A DNA stretch of 64,000 nt from JAUVPB01 sp965223695. GTDB lineage: Bacteria > Actinomycetota > Thermoleophilia > Gaiellales > Gaiellaceae. Under the pieces are notes generated by a model. That model was not told the origin of the DNA. It worked only from the letters and a program-made list of their open reading frames with translations, and made no database searches. The DNA is taken from the NCBI GenBank assembly GCA_965223695.1, contig CBDCXJ010000034.1:1-64000 (forward strand). The letters run 5' to 3'. Shown piece by piece: positions 41,872 through 50,789 of this stretch. A program made the translations under genes and the position numbers. Position 1 is the first letter of the stretch; every line of letters starts with the position of its first letter.

Positions 41872-42681
41872 CTAGGACTTGCCCAGGACGAAGTCGCTCC
41901 CAAGCCGCAGGCCCTCCTTGACCCGCGGCAGCGTCGCTGCCGGGTCGAGCACCGGCGAGCCGTGGCTGGGAGCGATCAGCTCGGTCGGGTACTGCTCGAG
42001 CAGCCGGTCGAGGGCATCGATGTGGGGCTCGATGTCGGTGAATCGCGTCCAGTAGAGGGCGTAGGCGCTGAACAGCGCCGTGAACTCGGGGATCGGGAGG
42101 TTGGGAACCTCTTCGGCCGTGCGCCAGCACTCGCCGGCGTGATGATGGTGCATGTAGGCGAAGCCGTCGCTGGGAAAGAGCGTCCGGCTGCGCGTGTCGT
42201 AGGCCCACAACGACGTCACGAGGTCTTTGATCGCGGCGTCGATCAGGCAGAACTGTGTGCCGCCGAGGTCGATTGCCTCGCCGCTCTCCATCGCGACGAA
42301 GCGATCGGCGAACTCTGGAAAGAAAAGGTGGTAGTCGCGGACGTCGCCCACCGCCACGGCATCGGGATAGCGGTCGAGGACGCGGCCGAGGTTGGCAGCA
42401 TGGGGGACCTCTGCATGGGTGGGAAAGACGTGTTCGACCGGCGGAACGCCCGCCGCTTCGAGCGTCTCGAGCTGCGCTTCGATGCTGGCCCAGTCCTTTG
42501 GATGGCCGGTGTCGACGATCAGCGAGCGCGTGTCGCCCTCGACGAGATAGGCCGAGCTGTACGCGTGGATCGTCTCGCCCTCGTGTTGCATCACGAGGCA
42601 GTCGGTGAGCCAATGGACGCCGTCGACCAGCGTGCGCGGGCCTTCCGCGCTGGCGGTCTCGGTGAGAGTGGGCCGCGTCAT
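41872..42681 (-). CDS. MBL-fold protein, flavodiiron/ODP-like metal site
   Basis: This 269-residue metallo-beta-lactamase-fold protein has LIVDTGHPKDWASIEAQL near 55. Its metal motif reads THAEVPHAANLGRVL instead of HxHxDH, the arrangement (HxE...H) seen in the oxygen-binding diiron (ODP/flavodiiron) branch. Asp in LFPSDGFAYMHHHH and His in IAPSHGSPVLDP complete a plausible dimetal site. It lacks a flavodoxin domain. It starts within the stop of the next upstream gene (ATGA), which is a related MBL protein without these ligands. Confidence 0.75.
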   Translation of the reverse strand: MTRPTLTETASAEGPRTLVDGVHWLTDCLVMQHEGETIHAYSSAYLVEGDTRSLIVDTGHPKDWASIEAQLETLEAAGVPPVEHVFPTHAEVPHAANLGRVLDRYPDAVAVGDVRDYHLFFPEFADRFVAMESGEAIDLGGTQFCLIDAAIKDLVTSLWAYDTRSRTLFPSDGFAYMHHHHAGECWRTAEEVPNLPIPEFTALFSAYALYWTRFTDIEPHIDALDRLLEQYPTELIAPSHGSPVLDPAATLPRVKEGLRLGSDFVLGKS

Positions 42682-43559
42682 TGGCCCGAAGGGTCGACAG
42701 GGGTTGGGCCACTGTTGCCGGCCCCGAGCTCGAGGAGAGCTTGCTGCATCAACTCGTAGTGTCTCCGTACGGTTCTTGCACCCACGATCGGGCGTCCGTA
42801 GCTTGGCGCGATCGCGTCAATCTCGCGTGTCTCGAAAATGTCACGGAGCTGTGCGGCGATCGGCGCTGTGTCCGCGAGAGCGACCCAGTCGAACTTCGCG
42901 AGCAGGTGATCGCGCACGGCCTCGTATGTCGTCTCATCGTCATCCTCGGTACAACACGGCGGCGTGTCCGGGCTCGCGTAGGGCACGTGGCCGAAGCTGT
43001 CGGAGGTAAAGAGCACACGAGGTCCCGGTGCGTAGAACCACCACGTCGCAAGCAACCGTACCGGCGCGTCGATCGCGCTCAGCGCCGCCGCGTCGCCTCC
43101 TGCGGCCGCAATCTCGAGCCCGCCCTCGAGCGGCGTCCAGGCCGGATTCGCGCGCAGGGGCGCCTGATCGTGCACGTGGCGGTAGTACACCCACTCGAGC
43201 ACGGGGAACTGCGAGAAGACGCGCGCCACCGGATAGCGCTCGAGGACATTCCCGGCGTTTCCAAAGCTGTCGAACTCGACGATGCGCGAAAGGACCAGCG
43301 TCACGCCCTCTCCCCGGGGTAGGTGGCTATCGAGCTGGGCATGCAATGTCGCCTCGTAGATCGGCGCGCCCGTATCGATGAGTATGGGTCCTTCGTCAGT
43401 GTCGAGCAGATAGCAATGAAGCGGCGCGAACCCCTCGACGCCGCCTGCGATCCAGCTCAACCGCCCGTCGATGGGCAGCATTGCGCCCAGAGCACGTACG
43501 CCGTCGACGACCTCGGTGTCGACCGCGCGCGTCTCGTATGTCGTCCCGTGCGTGACCAT
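42678..43559 (-). CDS. MBL-fold protein lacking metal ligands, paralogue of its neighbour
   Basis: This protein of about 293 residues aligns with the downstream MBL protein: ILIDTGAPIYEATLHAQLDS, then RIVEFDSFGNAGNVLERYPV in place of THAEVPHAANLGRVLDRYPD, LFTSDSFGHVPY, and IAPSYGRPIVGA. The positions of three metal-binding His residues are Ile, Ser and Tyr, while one Glu and one Asp remain. It probably does not bind two metals and may be a structural or regulatory partner. ATG 43559 is preferred; ATG 43592 would add 11 residues. The 4-nt overlap with the next gene implies equal production of both. Confidence 0.7.
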   Translation of the reverse strand: MVTHGTTYETRAVDTEVVDGVRALGAMLPIDGRLSWIAGGVEGFAPLHCYLLDTDEGPILIDTGAPIYEATLHAQLDSHLPRGEGVTLVLSRIVEFDSFGNAGNVLERYPVARVFSQFPVLEWVYYRHVHDQAPLRANPAWTPLEGGLEIAAAGGDAAALSAIDAPVRLLATWWFYAPGPRVLFTSDSFGHVPYASPDTPPCCTEDDDETTYEAVRDHLLAKFDWVALADTAPIAAQLRDIFETREIDAIAPSYGRPIVGARTVRRHYELMQQALLELGAGNSGPTPVDPSGQ

Positions 43560-43631
43560 TGGACACCGGGCGCTCTGCCCGGCTTCCATCATCGCAGATA
43601 CGGGCTCGGGCGATTCGGCCGCGTTGCCGCG

Positions 43632-44234
43632 CTACCGTGACGTGGGCGGGCGCATCACTACTCGGCGCTTGCTCCTGGCGACGTTTCCGGCGACATCACG
43701 TGCGATCAGGGTGACGTCGACCCGTGTCCTCCCGATCCACCGGAGCAGCCGGACATGCTTCTTCCTGAGGCGTGTCGACACCGTTCGGGTGCTGGCGCCG
43801 CGCAGCAGGAAGGGCAGCTTGCGCACGAACACCACGCGCACGGGCTCTACGCGCTTTCCGGCCGCAAGCTTCGCCTGTCGAAGGATCCGTGCCGGAATCT
43901 TGCGCACTGTCGCAATCGTGAGCGTTCCCCGACACCCGAGCGTCTCATGCGTCGGGCACCGAAGCTTGAGCCGGACCCGGCGGCGTGAGTCGAAGACAAG
44001 CTTGCCCGCGCGAAGCCGAGGCGCCTGGGTGTCTCGCGCCGCCGCGTCCGGGAGCGCCGCGACCGGATCCTCGACGCCAATCGACGCGGCGAGCGGCGAA
44101 CCTGACAGGCCTCCAGCGCTGTCGTGCGCGGCAACGCCGGCGGCGGCCGCAGGCGACGAAACCGCCCCTGCGACGACGGCGAAGGCCACGCCAAGCGCGC
44201 CCAGAGCATGGAGGTACCACGAAGGTCGAGACAC
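43632..44234 (-). CDS. secreted basic protein of unknown function
   Basis: This 200-residue protein has an N-terminal signal peptide (hydrophobic LGALGVAFAVVAGAVSSPAA, ending near an AAAAG cleavage region). The mature part is rich in Arg/Lys and resembles a beta-sandwich: LKLRCPTHETLGCRGTLTIA contains the only two cysteines, perhaps a disulfide, and VDVTLIARDVAGNVARSKRR resembles bacterial Ig-like repeats. I do not recognise a characterised family; similar secreted proteins are common in Thermoleophilia. The start is GTG 44234. No operon partner. Confidence 0.6.
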   Translation of the reverse strand: MSRPSWYLHALGALGVAFAVVAGAVSSPAAAAGVAAHDSAGGLSGSPLAASIGVEDPVAALPDAAARDTQAPRLRAGKLVFDSRRRVRLKLRCPTHETLGCRGTLTIATVRKIPARILRQAKLAAGKRVEPVRVVFVRKLPFLLRGASTRTVSTRLRKKHVRLLRWIGRTRVDVTLIARDVAGNVARSKRRVVMRPPTSR

Positions 44235-44326
44235 GTCGTTTCGATCCAGCGGGCGCCCCCATGCGCGCGCCCGGTGGGTGGAGTGAGCGCGGGCAGTCTA
44301 GAGGGCAGCGCGACGGTAGAGGCGGG

Positions 44327-45010
44327 CTACGAGACGAGCTCGCCCCAGGGCAGGACCTGAGTGCCAGTGACAAGGCTCGCACCGAGCACTTCGAGCGAGC
44401 CAAGCTCGTCGAGCGGGTCGGAGGAGGTGGCCCGAATCTCGATGGCCCCATTTCCCCACACGGTCTCGTCGATCTGCGTCTCGACCGGGAACCGCACGAC
44501 CTCTTCGCTCAGTGACTCGGGCCGATCGGCCTGCGGGATCACCTTCCAGAAGAGCCGTGGAAACGTGTCGGGTACCTCGAATGGCTCGCCCGTCGGCTCG
44601 AGCTCGAGCGAGATCAGCGTCGTCCCGAGCCGCTCGGTCTCGCCATGGATCTTCCCGTCGCGCTCGCACAGCTCGATACGGTCGGCCAGCTTCATCTTGA
44701 AGCCCCAGATCTCCCGCGTCCCCGAAAGCACCTGATCGGTGCTCGTGTAGCCGAACACCCAGTAGCCGCCGTCGAGCCCGTCGTAGCGGACCGGTGCGAT
44801 CACAGCGCTGTCGTAGTAGGGCCGCTCCGGGATCGTCGAGTCAAAGTACATCGCCGTGATCTGCAACACGTCGCCGCGCAGCTCGAACTGCGGCGGAAGA
44901 AGAGTGGCTACGCGGTCGCCGTCGGCACGACAGAAGACGCTGAGCGTGCGAAACCTGTGCCGCCACGGCGGCAGCGGGTAGGGAAGGTGTTCGCGGTGGG
45001 CCTCCTGCAT
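44327..45010 (-). CDS. acetoacetate-decarboxylase-family protein (ADC1)
   Basis: This 227-residue ADC-fold protein starts MQEAHREHLPYPLPPW. The family signature around the Schiff-base lysine (EIWG[FY]PKK-like in true decarboxylases) reads TREIWGFKMKLADRI, so lysines are present but the PKK order is altered. It may decarboxylate a beta-keto acid or be one of the many ADC-like enzymes with other aldol or hydratase chemistry. Start ATG 45010; the frame is open further upstream, but that part looks like antisense translation of the divergent gene's leader. It is divergent from a second ADC-like gene across a 56-bp gap. Confidence 0.7.
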   Translation of the reverse strand: MQEAHREHLPYPLPPWRHRFRTLSVFCRADGDRVATLLPPQFELRGDVLQITAMYFDSTIPERPYYDSAVIAPVRYDGLDGGYWVFGYTSTDQVLSGTREIWGFKMKLADRIELCERDGKIHGETERLGTTLISLELEPTGEPFEVPDTFPRLFWKVIPQADRPESLSEEVVRFPVETQIDETVWGNGAIEIRATSSDPLDELGSLEVLGASLVTGTQVLPWGELVS

Positions 45011-45066
45011 TGCCGGCTCTCTGTGAGAACGCTTATAACACGGACAGCAACGATCCAGGAGGGACA

Positions 45067-45825
45067 ATGAAGCCACACGAAGAGGGCTACTCGATGCCGG
45101 TCGGAGGCTCCCTGTACGCCGAGCCGCCGTTCGGGGGCGGAGACCGCGGCGGCCTCGTCCTCATGGCCTACCGCGCCGACCCCGACGAGGTCGCCTGGGA
45201 GGTGCCCGAGCCGCTCGAGCCCGACGGCAGCGGCCTCATGTTCGGCTGGGTAAGCGACCTCTGCCAGCCGCCCCACACGGTCGACCTGTACCACGAGTGC
45301 GTCCTCGGGATCAAAATCCGCTACGAGGACTACGAGGGCTGGTACATCCCCTACATCTTCGTGCACCACGACATGGCGATGGCCTTCGAGCGCGAGATCT
45401 ACGGCTGGCCCGCCGCTATCTGCGACAACACGCCACTCGAGATGCACGGGAGCCAGATCATTGGGCGCTGCACCCGCTACGGCGAGCAGCTGATGCATCT
45501 CTCGATGAACGTGACGAGCAAGCCGCCCGAGCGACGCACGGCCGACGTCGAAGCCGAGTTCTGGACGCACCTCTCGGGCGCCTGGATCCAGCTGCGCAAG
45601 TTCCCGAACCCGGCCAAGGACGGGAAGCCCATCAGGCAGCTGCTCAACATCCCGCCACAGGACTTCGAGATCGATGAGATCTGGTCGGGCGACGGCACCT
45701 TCGAGCTCGGCAAGTCGGGTCTCTTCCACCACATGCATAAGCTGAATCCAGTCGAGGTGCTCGGCACGTGGTTCCTACGATCGCGGTGGGTCCTCGAGCA
45801 CCCAGAAGTGATCTGGGAAGGCTGA
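45067..45825 (+). CDS. acetoacetate-decarboxylase-family protein lacking the catalytic lysine (ADC2)
   Basis: This 252-residue ADC-fold protein has FEREIYGWPAAICD at the signature position, so the Schiff-base Lys pair is replaced by Ala-Ala. The fold is otherwise kept (EDYEGWYIPYIFVHHDMAMA before it). A GGAGGG ribosome-binding site precedes ATG 45067. The gene is followed after 6 nt by a DadA-like oxidase, an evident operon. It may bind an acidic ligand or do chemistry that does not need a Schiff base. Confidence 0.7.
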   Translation: MKPHEEGYSMPVGGSLYAEPPFGGGDRGGLVLMAYRADPDEVAWEVPEPLEPDGSGLMFGWVSDLCQPPHTVDLYHECVLGIKIRYEDYEGWYIPYIFVHHDMAMAFEREIYGWPAAICDNTPLEMHGSQIIGRCTRYGEQLMHLSMNVTSKPPERRTADVEAEFWTHLSGAWIQLRKFPNPAKDGKPIRQLLNIPPQDFEIDEIWSGDGTFELGKSGLFHHMHKLNPVEVLGTWFLRSRWVLEHPEVIWEG

Positions 45826-45831
45826 GCCGCG

Positions 45832-47085
45832 TTGAGCGACGGCAGCGATGTCATCGTCGTCGGCGGTGGCGCCGTCGGAGCGTGCTGCGCACTCGAGCTG
45901 GCCCGGGCGGGCGCGAGCGTGACCGTGCTCGAACGTGGCGCCGAGCTGGCCTGGGCGTGCTCTCGGGGAAACATGGGAATGATCTGCCCGGGCCACTCGG
46001 CACCGATCGCCTCTTCCGCGTCGCTGAAGCTTGGTCTGCGCAACCTGCTGAAGCCCGACGGCGCCTTCTATCTGAAGCCGGATCCCACACTCCTCCCCTG
46101 GCTCGCACGCTTCACCGCCGCGTGCCGGCCCGAACAGGTCGCGCGAGGCGTCAGGGTGATGCGCGAGCTCTCCGTCGCCAGCCTCGATCTGCACGCCTCG
46201 CTTGCGGACGAAGGCCTCGAGACCACGTTCACACGAAGGGGCCTTTTGAACGTCGCCGAGACCGAGGACGGGCTCGCCGAGCTCGCGCACGAGGGCGACG
46301 AGAACGCGACGGCCGGCCTGCGCGTAGAGACCCTCGGCGCCGACGAGGTACGTGAGCTCCAGCCCGTGCTCGGGCCAAGCATCGTCGGCGGCGTCTACTA
46401 CCCCGACGAGGCGCACTGCGACTCGGCAGTCTTCGTGCGCGCCGTCGGTGCGGCCGCCGAGGCGGCGGGCGCGCGTATCCGCACGCGCGTCGAGGTGTTG
46501 CGCCTCCTGCACACGGGCGCCCGCGTCCACGGCGTCGAGACGACGCAGGGGCGCCTGGTCGCCGACGCGGTCGTGCTCGCCGCAGGCGCCTGGACGCCGA
46601 AACTGGCCGAACAGGCCGGCGTGTTCGTACCGATCACCGGCGGGAAGGGCTACCACGTCGAGCTGCCGCCAGAGCCCTCGATGCCGACGATGCCGATGAT
46701 CCTCTACGAGGCGCGGGTCGGGGTCACACCGCTCGCGGGCCGCCTGCGCATCGGCGGAACGCTCGAGCTGAGCGGGCTCGATGAGTCGATCTCGCCTCGA
46801 CGTGTAGACGCCATTGTGGAGGGTGCCACTCGTGCCCTTCCTGGCCTGGCCGGCCGCCCACGGCAGAAAGTCTGGCGCGGACTTCGACCATGCGCACCCG
46901 ATGGCGTCCCGATCGTCGGCGAGAGCCGGCGGATGGCGAACCTCGTCGTCGCCAGCGGACACGCGCACATGGGTCTCGCGCTCGCACCGATCACCGGGCG
47001 GCTCGTGCGCCAGATCGTGCGCCGCGAGGAACCGAGCCACGCGCTCGACGCGCTTAGCCCGGATCGGTTCCAACCGCTCGTGTAG
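45832..47085 (+). CDS. FAD-dependent amino-acid oxidase/dehydrogenase, DadA-like
   Basis: This 417-residue DAO-fold flavoprotein begins, from TTG 45832, with the dinucleotide-binding motif VIVVGGGAVGACCALEL. The substrate-domain motif VLAAGAWTPKLAEQAGV and the C-terminal FAD loop RPCAPDGVPIVGESRRMANL, then GHAHMGLALAP, match D-amino-acid dehydrogenase and related secondary-amine oxidases. It should oxidise an amino or imino acid to the oxo acid and pass electrons to an acceptor. Its operon with ADC2 and the following LLM gene suggests one pathway. The substrate is unknown. Confidence 0.8.
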   Translation: MSDGSDVIVVGGGAVGACCALELARAGASVTVLERGAELAWACSRGNMGMICPGHSAPIASSASLKLGLRNLLKPDGAFYLKPDPTLLPWLARFTAACRPEQVARGVRVMRELSVASLDLHASLADEGLETTFTRRGLLNVAETEDGLAELAHEGDENATAGLRVETLGADEVRELQPVLGPSIVGGVYYPDEAHCDSAVFVRAVGAAAEAAGARIRTRVEVLRLLHTGARVHGVETTQGRLVADAVVLAAGAWTPKLAEQAGVFVPITGGKGYHVELPPEPSMPTMPMILYEARVGVTPLAGRLRIGGTLELSGLDESISPRRVDAIVEGATRALPGLAGRPRQKVWRGLRPCAPDGVPIVGESRRMANLVVASGHAHMGLALAPITGRLVRQIVRREEPSHALDALSPDRFQPLV

Positions 47086-47124
47086 ATCAGCGCGCGCGCG
47101 GCGGGACTCCTAAGCTTCGCCGTC

Positions 47125-47967
47125 ATGGAAATCGGCGTCACGATCTTCTCGACCGACTACTCGATCGACCCCGTCGAGCTGGCCAAACGGCTCGAGGACA
47201 TGGGCTTCGACTCGCTGTTCCTGCCCGAGCACACGCACATTCCCATGAGTCGGCGGACGCCCTTTCCCGGCGGCGGCGACTTGCCACGCGAGTACTCCTG
47301 CACCTACGACCCGTTTCTGACGCTGACGGCCGTCGCGTCGGTGACCGAGCGTCTGCTGCTCGCCACGGGTGTTGCCCTGATGACGCAGCGCGATCCGATC
47401 GTCACTGCGAAGGAGGTCGCGACGCTCGACCAGTTCTCGAACGGTCGCTTCCTGTTCGGTGTCGGCGCCGGGTGGAACGAGGACGAGATGGAGAACCACG
47501 GCACCGACCCGCGGCAACGCTGGAAGGTGCTGCGCGAACGCGTCGAGGCAATGCGCGCTATCTGGACGAACGACGAGGCGAGCTACCAGGGCGAGACGCT
47601 CGAGTTTGACGATCTCTGGCAGTGGCCCAAGCCGTTGCAGAAGCCCCACCCGCCCGTCCTGCTCGGCTCGAGTACCGAGCGGGCCGTGCCTCGTGCGATT
47701 CGCTATTGCGACGGCTGGATGCCGAGCGGCCTCGCCGGGGTGAGCGACTGGGGTCCCCTGATCCGAGAGCTGCGCGACGGCTTCGAGGCGGCGGGCAAGA
47801 GTCGACCGAGCGTGTCGATCTACGGTGCCAAGGCCGACCCGGACGCGCTGGCCGTCCACGCGGCGGCTGGCGTCGACCGCGCGATCCTGCGTCTGCCCTC
47901 GGCGCCCGCCGGCGAGATCGTGCCGCTGCTCGAGACGTACGCCGAGCTCAAGAAGCCGTACGCGTAG
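47125..47967 (+). CDS. LLM-class F420-dependent oxidoreductase
   Basis: This 280-residue LLM protein starts MEIGVTIFSTDYSIDPVEL, followed by SLFLPEHTHIPMSRRTPF, NGRFLFGVGAGWNEDEME with the cofactor loop, and PPVLLGSSTERAVPRAIRY. It is closest in style to the probable F420-dependent TIGR03619-like group. It lies 39 nt after the DadA-like gene. A TAAGCT box 8 nt before the ATG may give it its own start. Its last 20 nt overlap the convergent BrkB-like gene. Confidence 0.75.
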   Translation: MEIGVTIFSTDYSIDPVELAKRLEDMGFDSLFLPEHTHIPMSRRTPFPGGGDLPREYSCTYDPFLTLTAVASVTERLLLATGVALMTQRDPIVTAKEVATLDQFSNGRFLFGVGAGWNEDEMENHGTDPRQRWKVLRERVEAMRAIWTNDEASYQGETLEFDDLWQWPKPLQKPHPPVLLGSSTERAVPRAIRYCDGWMPSGLAGVSDWGPLIRELRDGFEAAGKSRPSVSIYGAKADPDALAVHAAAGVDRAILRLPSAPAGEIVPLLETYAELKKPYA

Positions 47968-48943
47968 CGCGCGCCAGGCGCCAGTTGACGACGGCGCCGA
48001 TCACGATGATGTTCGCCATGAGGAAGAGCCAGATCAGCAGCAGCGTCGCGCCGCCGAAGGCTCGAAGCGCGACGAGGTTGTCGGTCGCGCGCACGAAGAG
48101 CGGCACGGCTTGAAAGCTGGCAACGAGCGCCGCAGTTGCGCCGAACGCACCGGGAAGAGCCTGCTTCCACGTAACCTGCGTATTCGGTAGCACGCGGTAG
48201 GCGACCCAGAGGATCGAGAAGATGATCACTGCGGAGACGCCAATCGCGTAGCCGTATGCGACTGGTGTGCCGGTTCCGCCAACGCTGACGAGGAACTCGA
48301 CGCCGACCGACCCCACGATGAGGGCGACGAAGATCGCGGCGACCGAGCCGACGAGGATGACGAACATGAGCGCCTTGCCGCGTGCGAAAGGACGGTTGCG
48401 CAGGCCGTAGACCAGGTTGAAGGCCGACTCGAGCGCGCTGAAGAGACCGAGCGAGCTCCAGAGAACGGCGCCACCCCCGATCGCGGCGAGGTAGACGGCC
48501 TGGTCGCGGAACTCGTTGACCGTGTTCGCGAGACGGCGACCGGAGACACCGGGGAACACCCGGTTGAGCTGCTCGATAACAAAACTCGACTCGCTCTGCT
48601 CACCGAACAACCCGAGCAGCGCGATGGCAATGAGCGCGAGCGGAAAGAACGCCAGCAGACCGTAGAACGCGATCAGCGCAGCGAGGTGCGTGCCACGGAC
48701 GTCGAGAAACATGCCGACGGCGCCTTTCGTCTCGCGGGCAACGAAATGGCTTGCGTCGGCGCTCGCTCCCATCGAGCGCGATACAAGCTCAGGACGGGTC
48801 GGGATGACGGGACGCGGCAGGCGCCCGATGGCCGCGGGTAGACCACGCGCTGGAGGGCGCGTGGCAGCCTGCTTGATCGGATCGGCTCGTGGTGCGCCCG
48901 CGGAGGACACGATCGATTCGCCGTTCTGGCTGGCGTCGTCCAT
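47948..48943 (-). CDS. YihY/BrkB-family membrane protein
   Basis: This 331-residue polytopic protein has about six hydrophobic segments after a hydrophilic, Pro/Arg-rich N-terminus of about 75 residues. Family features are DVRGTHLAALIAFYGLLAFF, the LANTVNEFRDQ segment and the C-terminal GGATLLLIWLFLMANIIVIG. YihY/BrkB proteins were once called ribonuclease BN; their role is unclear, perhaps transport. The 3' end overlaps the LLM gene. No operon partner is evident. Confidence 0.8.
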   Translation of the reverse strand: MDDASQNGESIVSSAGAPRADPIKQAATRPPARGLPAAIGRLPRPVIPTRPELVSRSMGASADASHFVARETKGAVGMFLDVRGTHLAALIAFYGLLAFFPLALIAIALLGLFGEQSESSFVIEQLNRVFPGVSGRRLANTVNEFRDQAVYLAAIGGGAVLWSSLGLFSALESAFNLVYGLRNRPFARGKALMFVILVGSVAAIFVALIVGSVGVEFLVSVGGTGTPVAYGYAIGVSAVIIFSILWVAYRVLPNTQVTWKQALPGAFGATAALVASFQAVPLFVRATDNLVALRAFGGATLLLIWLFLMANIIVIGAVVNWRLARATRTAS

Positions 48944-49024
48944 GCCTCGGCTTTCGTGGGCGCCAGAACGAAGTCCTGCCGGTCGGGCCGGCCGCGTGGC
49001 TCCATGAGGGCGCCGCAGACTCGG

Positions 49025-50782
49025 CTATCGCCGTCGTAGCTCGCTCGTCGCCCGCGCGTCGAGCTCGCCCTGCGAGTCGATCGACACCGCGTAGACGTCG
49101 CGTGCACGAGCGGTCGTCACGACCCCCTGGCGCACGTCACGCAGCACTCTCTCCTCTTCGCGCGTTCGCGGGTCGCCGTAGCCACCGCCGGCTTGCGCCA
49201 GGCAGGCGACCATGTCGCCTTCGGCCAGCGTCACCAGGCCTGACTGGGGAAGCCCTTCTTCGCTGCCGTCGGGACGATGCCGTCGGTTCCAGGCCGGTGC
49301 GACGCCGAGGCCACCACGCACGCCTTGAGCCGGATTGTGCTCGCCGTCCGAGACATAGCCGACGGTCAGCTCGCCACGGCGCGGCCCGTACTCAACGAGA
49401 AGGGCGGGAGCGCCGCGCCGCCAGCCGGCTCCCTCGCTGTCGGGCTGGACACGCCGCTCCGAGACGACGAGCGGCTGGTAGTACTCGGCGACCTCGATCG
49501 AGTCGAGGTGGCACATGCCACCGTTGACCGCGTTCAGATAGGTGAGCCAGCCGTCGGAAAACGGGCCGCCCGCTCCCGCTGTGCCGCCCAGGAAGATCTG
49601 GTTGACGTGCGGCTTACCGGTGTCCGGGTCGACGCCCGACACGGCCGCCGAGCTCGCGACGAAGAAGGCGCCGAACTCGGCCATGCCGACCCCGTGGCGC
49701 AGCCCGGACATGGCTTGCTGCGTCGCGTTGACAATGCGGTCGGCGACGTTGGTCGTCGCCACGGAGCAGCTGACCGGGTGCCGCGGGATCCCTGCGACGC
49801 ATTCCTCTCTGAGCAGCACGGTGACGCGGCGCGCCGAGCCGCCGTTCTTGGGGATCGAAGGATCGAGGCTATTGAACACGCCAATCAGCGCCGCCGCCAT
49901 GGCCGTCGCCTCCGTCATGTTCAGACCGCAGGGGAGGTTGTCGGGGTTGTCGCGAAGATCGACCTCGATCGTCTCGGCCTCGGGATCAACGGCAACGGTC
50001 GAGCGGATCGCGATGCCCTCGGCAGGCGTGCCTGGGATCGGGTCGTGGACAGAGCGCCCGCTCGCCGTTGCCGCCGGGAGATCGGCGATCGCTGCGGCGA
50101 TCCGCTGCTCGGAATAGTCGAGCCACTGCTGGTCGAAGCCCGCGAGCACGTCCCAGCCCGTCTCCTCGGCCATCGCGATCAGCTCACGCTCACCGAGCCG
50201 CGCCGCCGCGATCATTCCCAGGTAGTCGCCGAACCATTGCTCGGGCACGCGAATGCGCATCCGGCACATGCGGATGACGTCCTCGACGTCCGCGTGGGCA
50301 CGCTGCACGCGCACGCATGGGAACAACAGCGCTCCCTCTTCGTAGACGTCGCGTGCCTCGGCGTGGTACGTGGTCGGAAGCGAGTTGCCGACGTCGGCTT
50401 GGTGGGCCTTGCAGACCATCGTGTAGCGATGCTCGCCCTCGTCGTCGAACACCGGCACGAGAATCACGTGATCCCCGGCATGCGTGTTGCCGTGGTAGGG
50501 CGAATTGTGCAGGAACGCGTCGCCCGGGGCTATGTCCGGGTGGAACTCCTTCATGGCCGCGACAAGCAGGTCGGCTCCGAGCACGTGAATCGGGATGCTC
50601 TCGGCGTAGGCCAGTAGGTCGCCGCGAGCCGTCACGACGCAGCACGAGAAGTCGCGCGCGCGGTTGACCGGGGCCGAGCGACCGGCGCGCAGCAGCGTGT
50701 TTCCCATCTTGCTCGCGATGCCCTCGAAGCGGCTCGCGATGATCGCGAGCTGCGCGCCGTCGAGCTCGGGTCGCGTCGTCAC
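49025..50782 (-). CDS. hydantoinase B protein similar to the HyuB half of the fusions
   Basis: This 585-residue HyuB protein (start GTG 50782) is clearly closer to the C-terminal halves of the two fused HyuAB proteins than to the unfused HyuB at 28.8 kb. Shared stretches include ARDFSCCVVTARGDLLAYAE, SLPTTYHAEARDVYEEGALL and RIRVPEQWFGDYLGMIAAAR. No HyuA lies beside it; it follows a DUF3830 protein by 7 nt, so those two form an operon. It probably recruits a HyuA encoded elsewhere. Confidence 0.8.
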   Translation of the reverse strand: MTTRPELDGAQLAIIASRFEGIASKMGNTLLRAGRSAPVNRARDFSCCVVTARGDLLAYAESIPIHVLGADLLVAAMKEFHPDIAPGDAFLHNSPYHGNTHAGDHVILVPVFDDEGEHRYTMVCKAHQADVGNSLPTTYHAEARDVYEEGALLFPCVRVQRAHADVEDVIRMCRMRIRVPEQWFGDYLGMIAAARLGERELIAMAEETGWDVLAGFDQQWLDYSEQRIAAAIADLPAATASGRSVHDPIPGTPAEGIAIRSTVAVDPEAETIEVDLRDNPDNLPCGLNMTEATAMAAALIGVFNSLDPSIPKNGGSARRVTVLLREECVAGIPRHPVSCSVATTNVADRIVNATQQAMSGLRHGVGMAEFGAFFVASSAAVSGVDPDTGKPHVNQIFLGGTAGAGGPFSDGWLTYLNAVNGGMCHLDSIEVAEYYQPLVVSERRVQPDSEGAGWRRGAPALLVEYGPRRGELTVGYVSDGEHNPAQGVRGGLGVAPAWNRRHRPDGSEEGLPQSGLVTLAEGDMVACLAQAGGGYGDPRTREEERVLRDVRQGVVTTARARDVYAVSIDSQGELDARATSELRRR

Positions 50783-50789
50783 CGCCAGG

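Noticed and set aside
45774..47073. 432-codon minus-strand frame opposite the DadA-like oxidase
   Set aside because: No domain is recognisable; the FAD motifs are on the plus strand.
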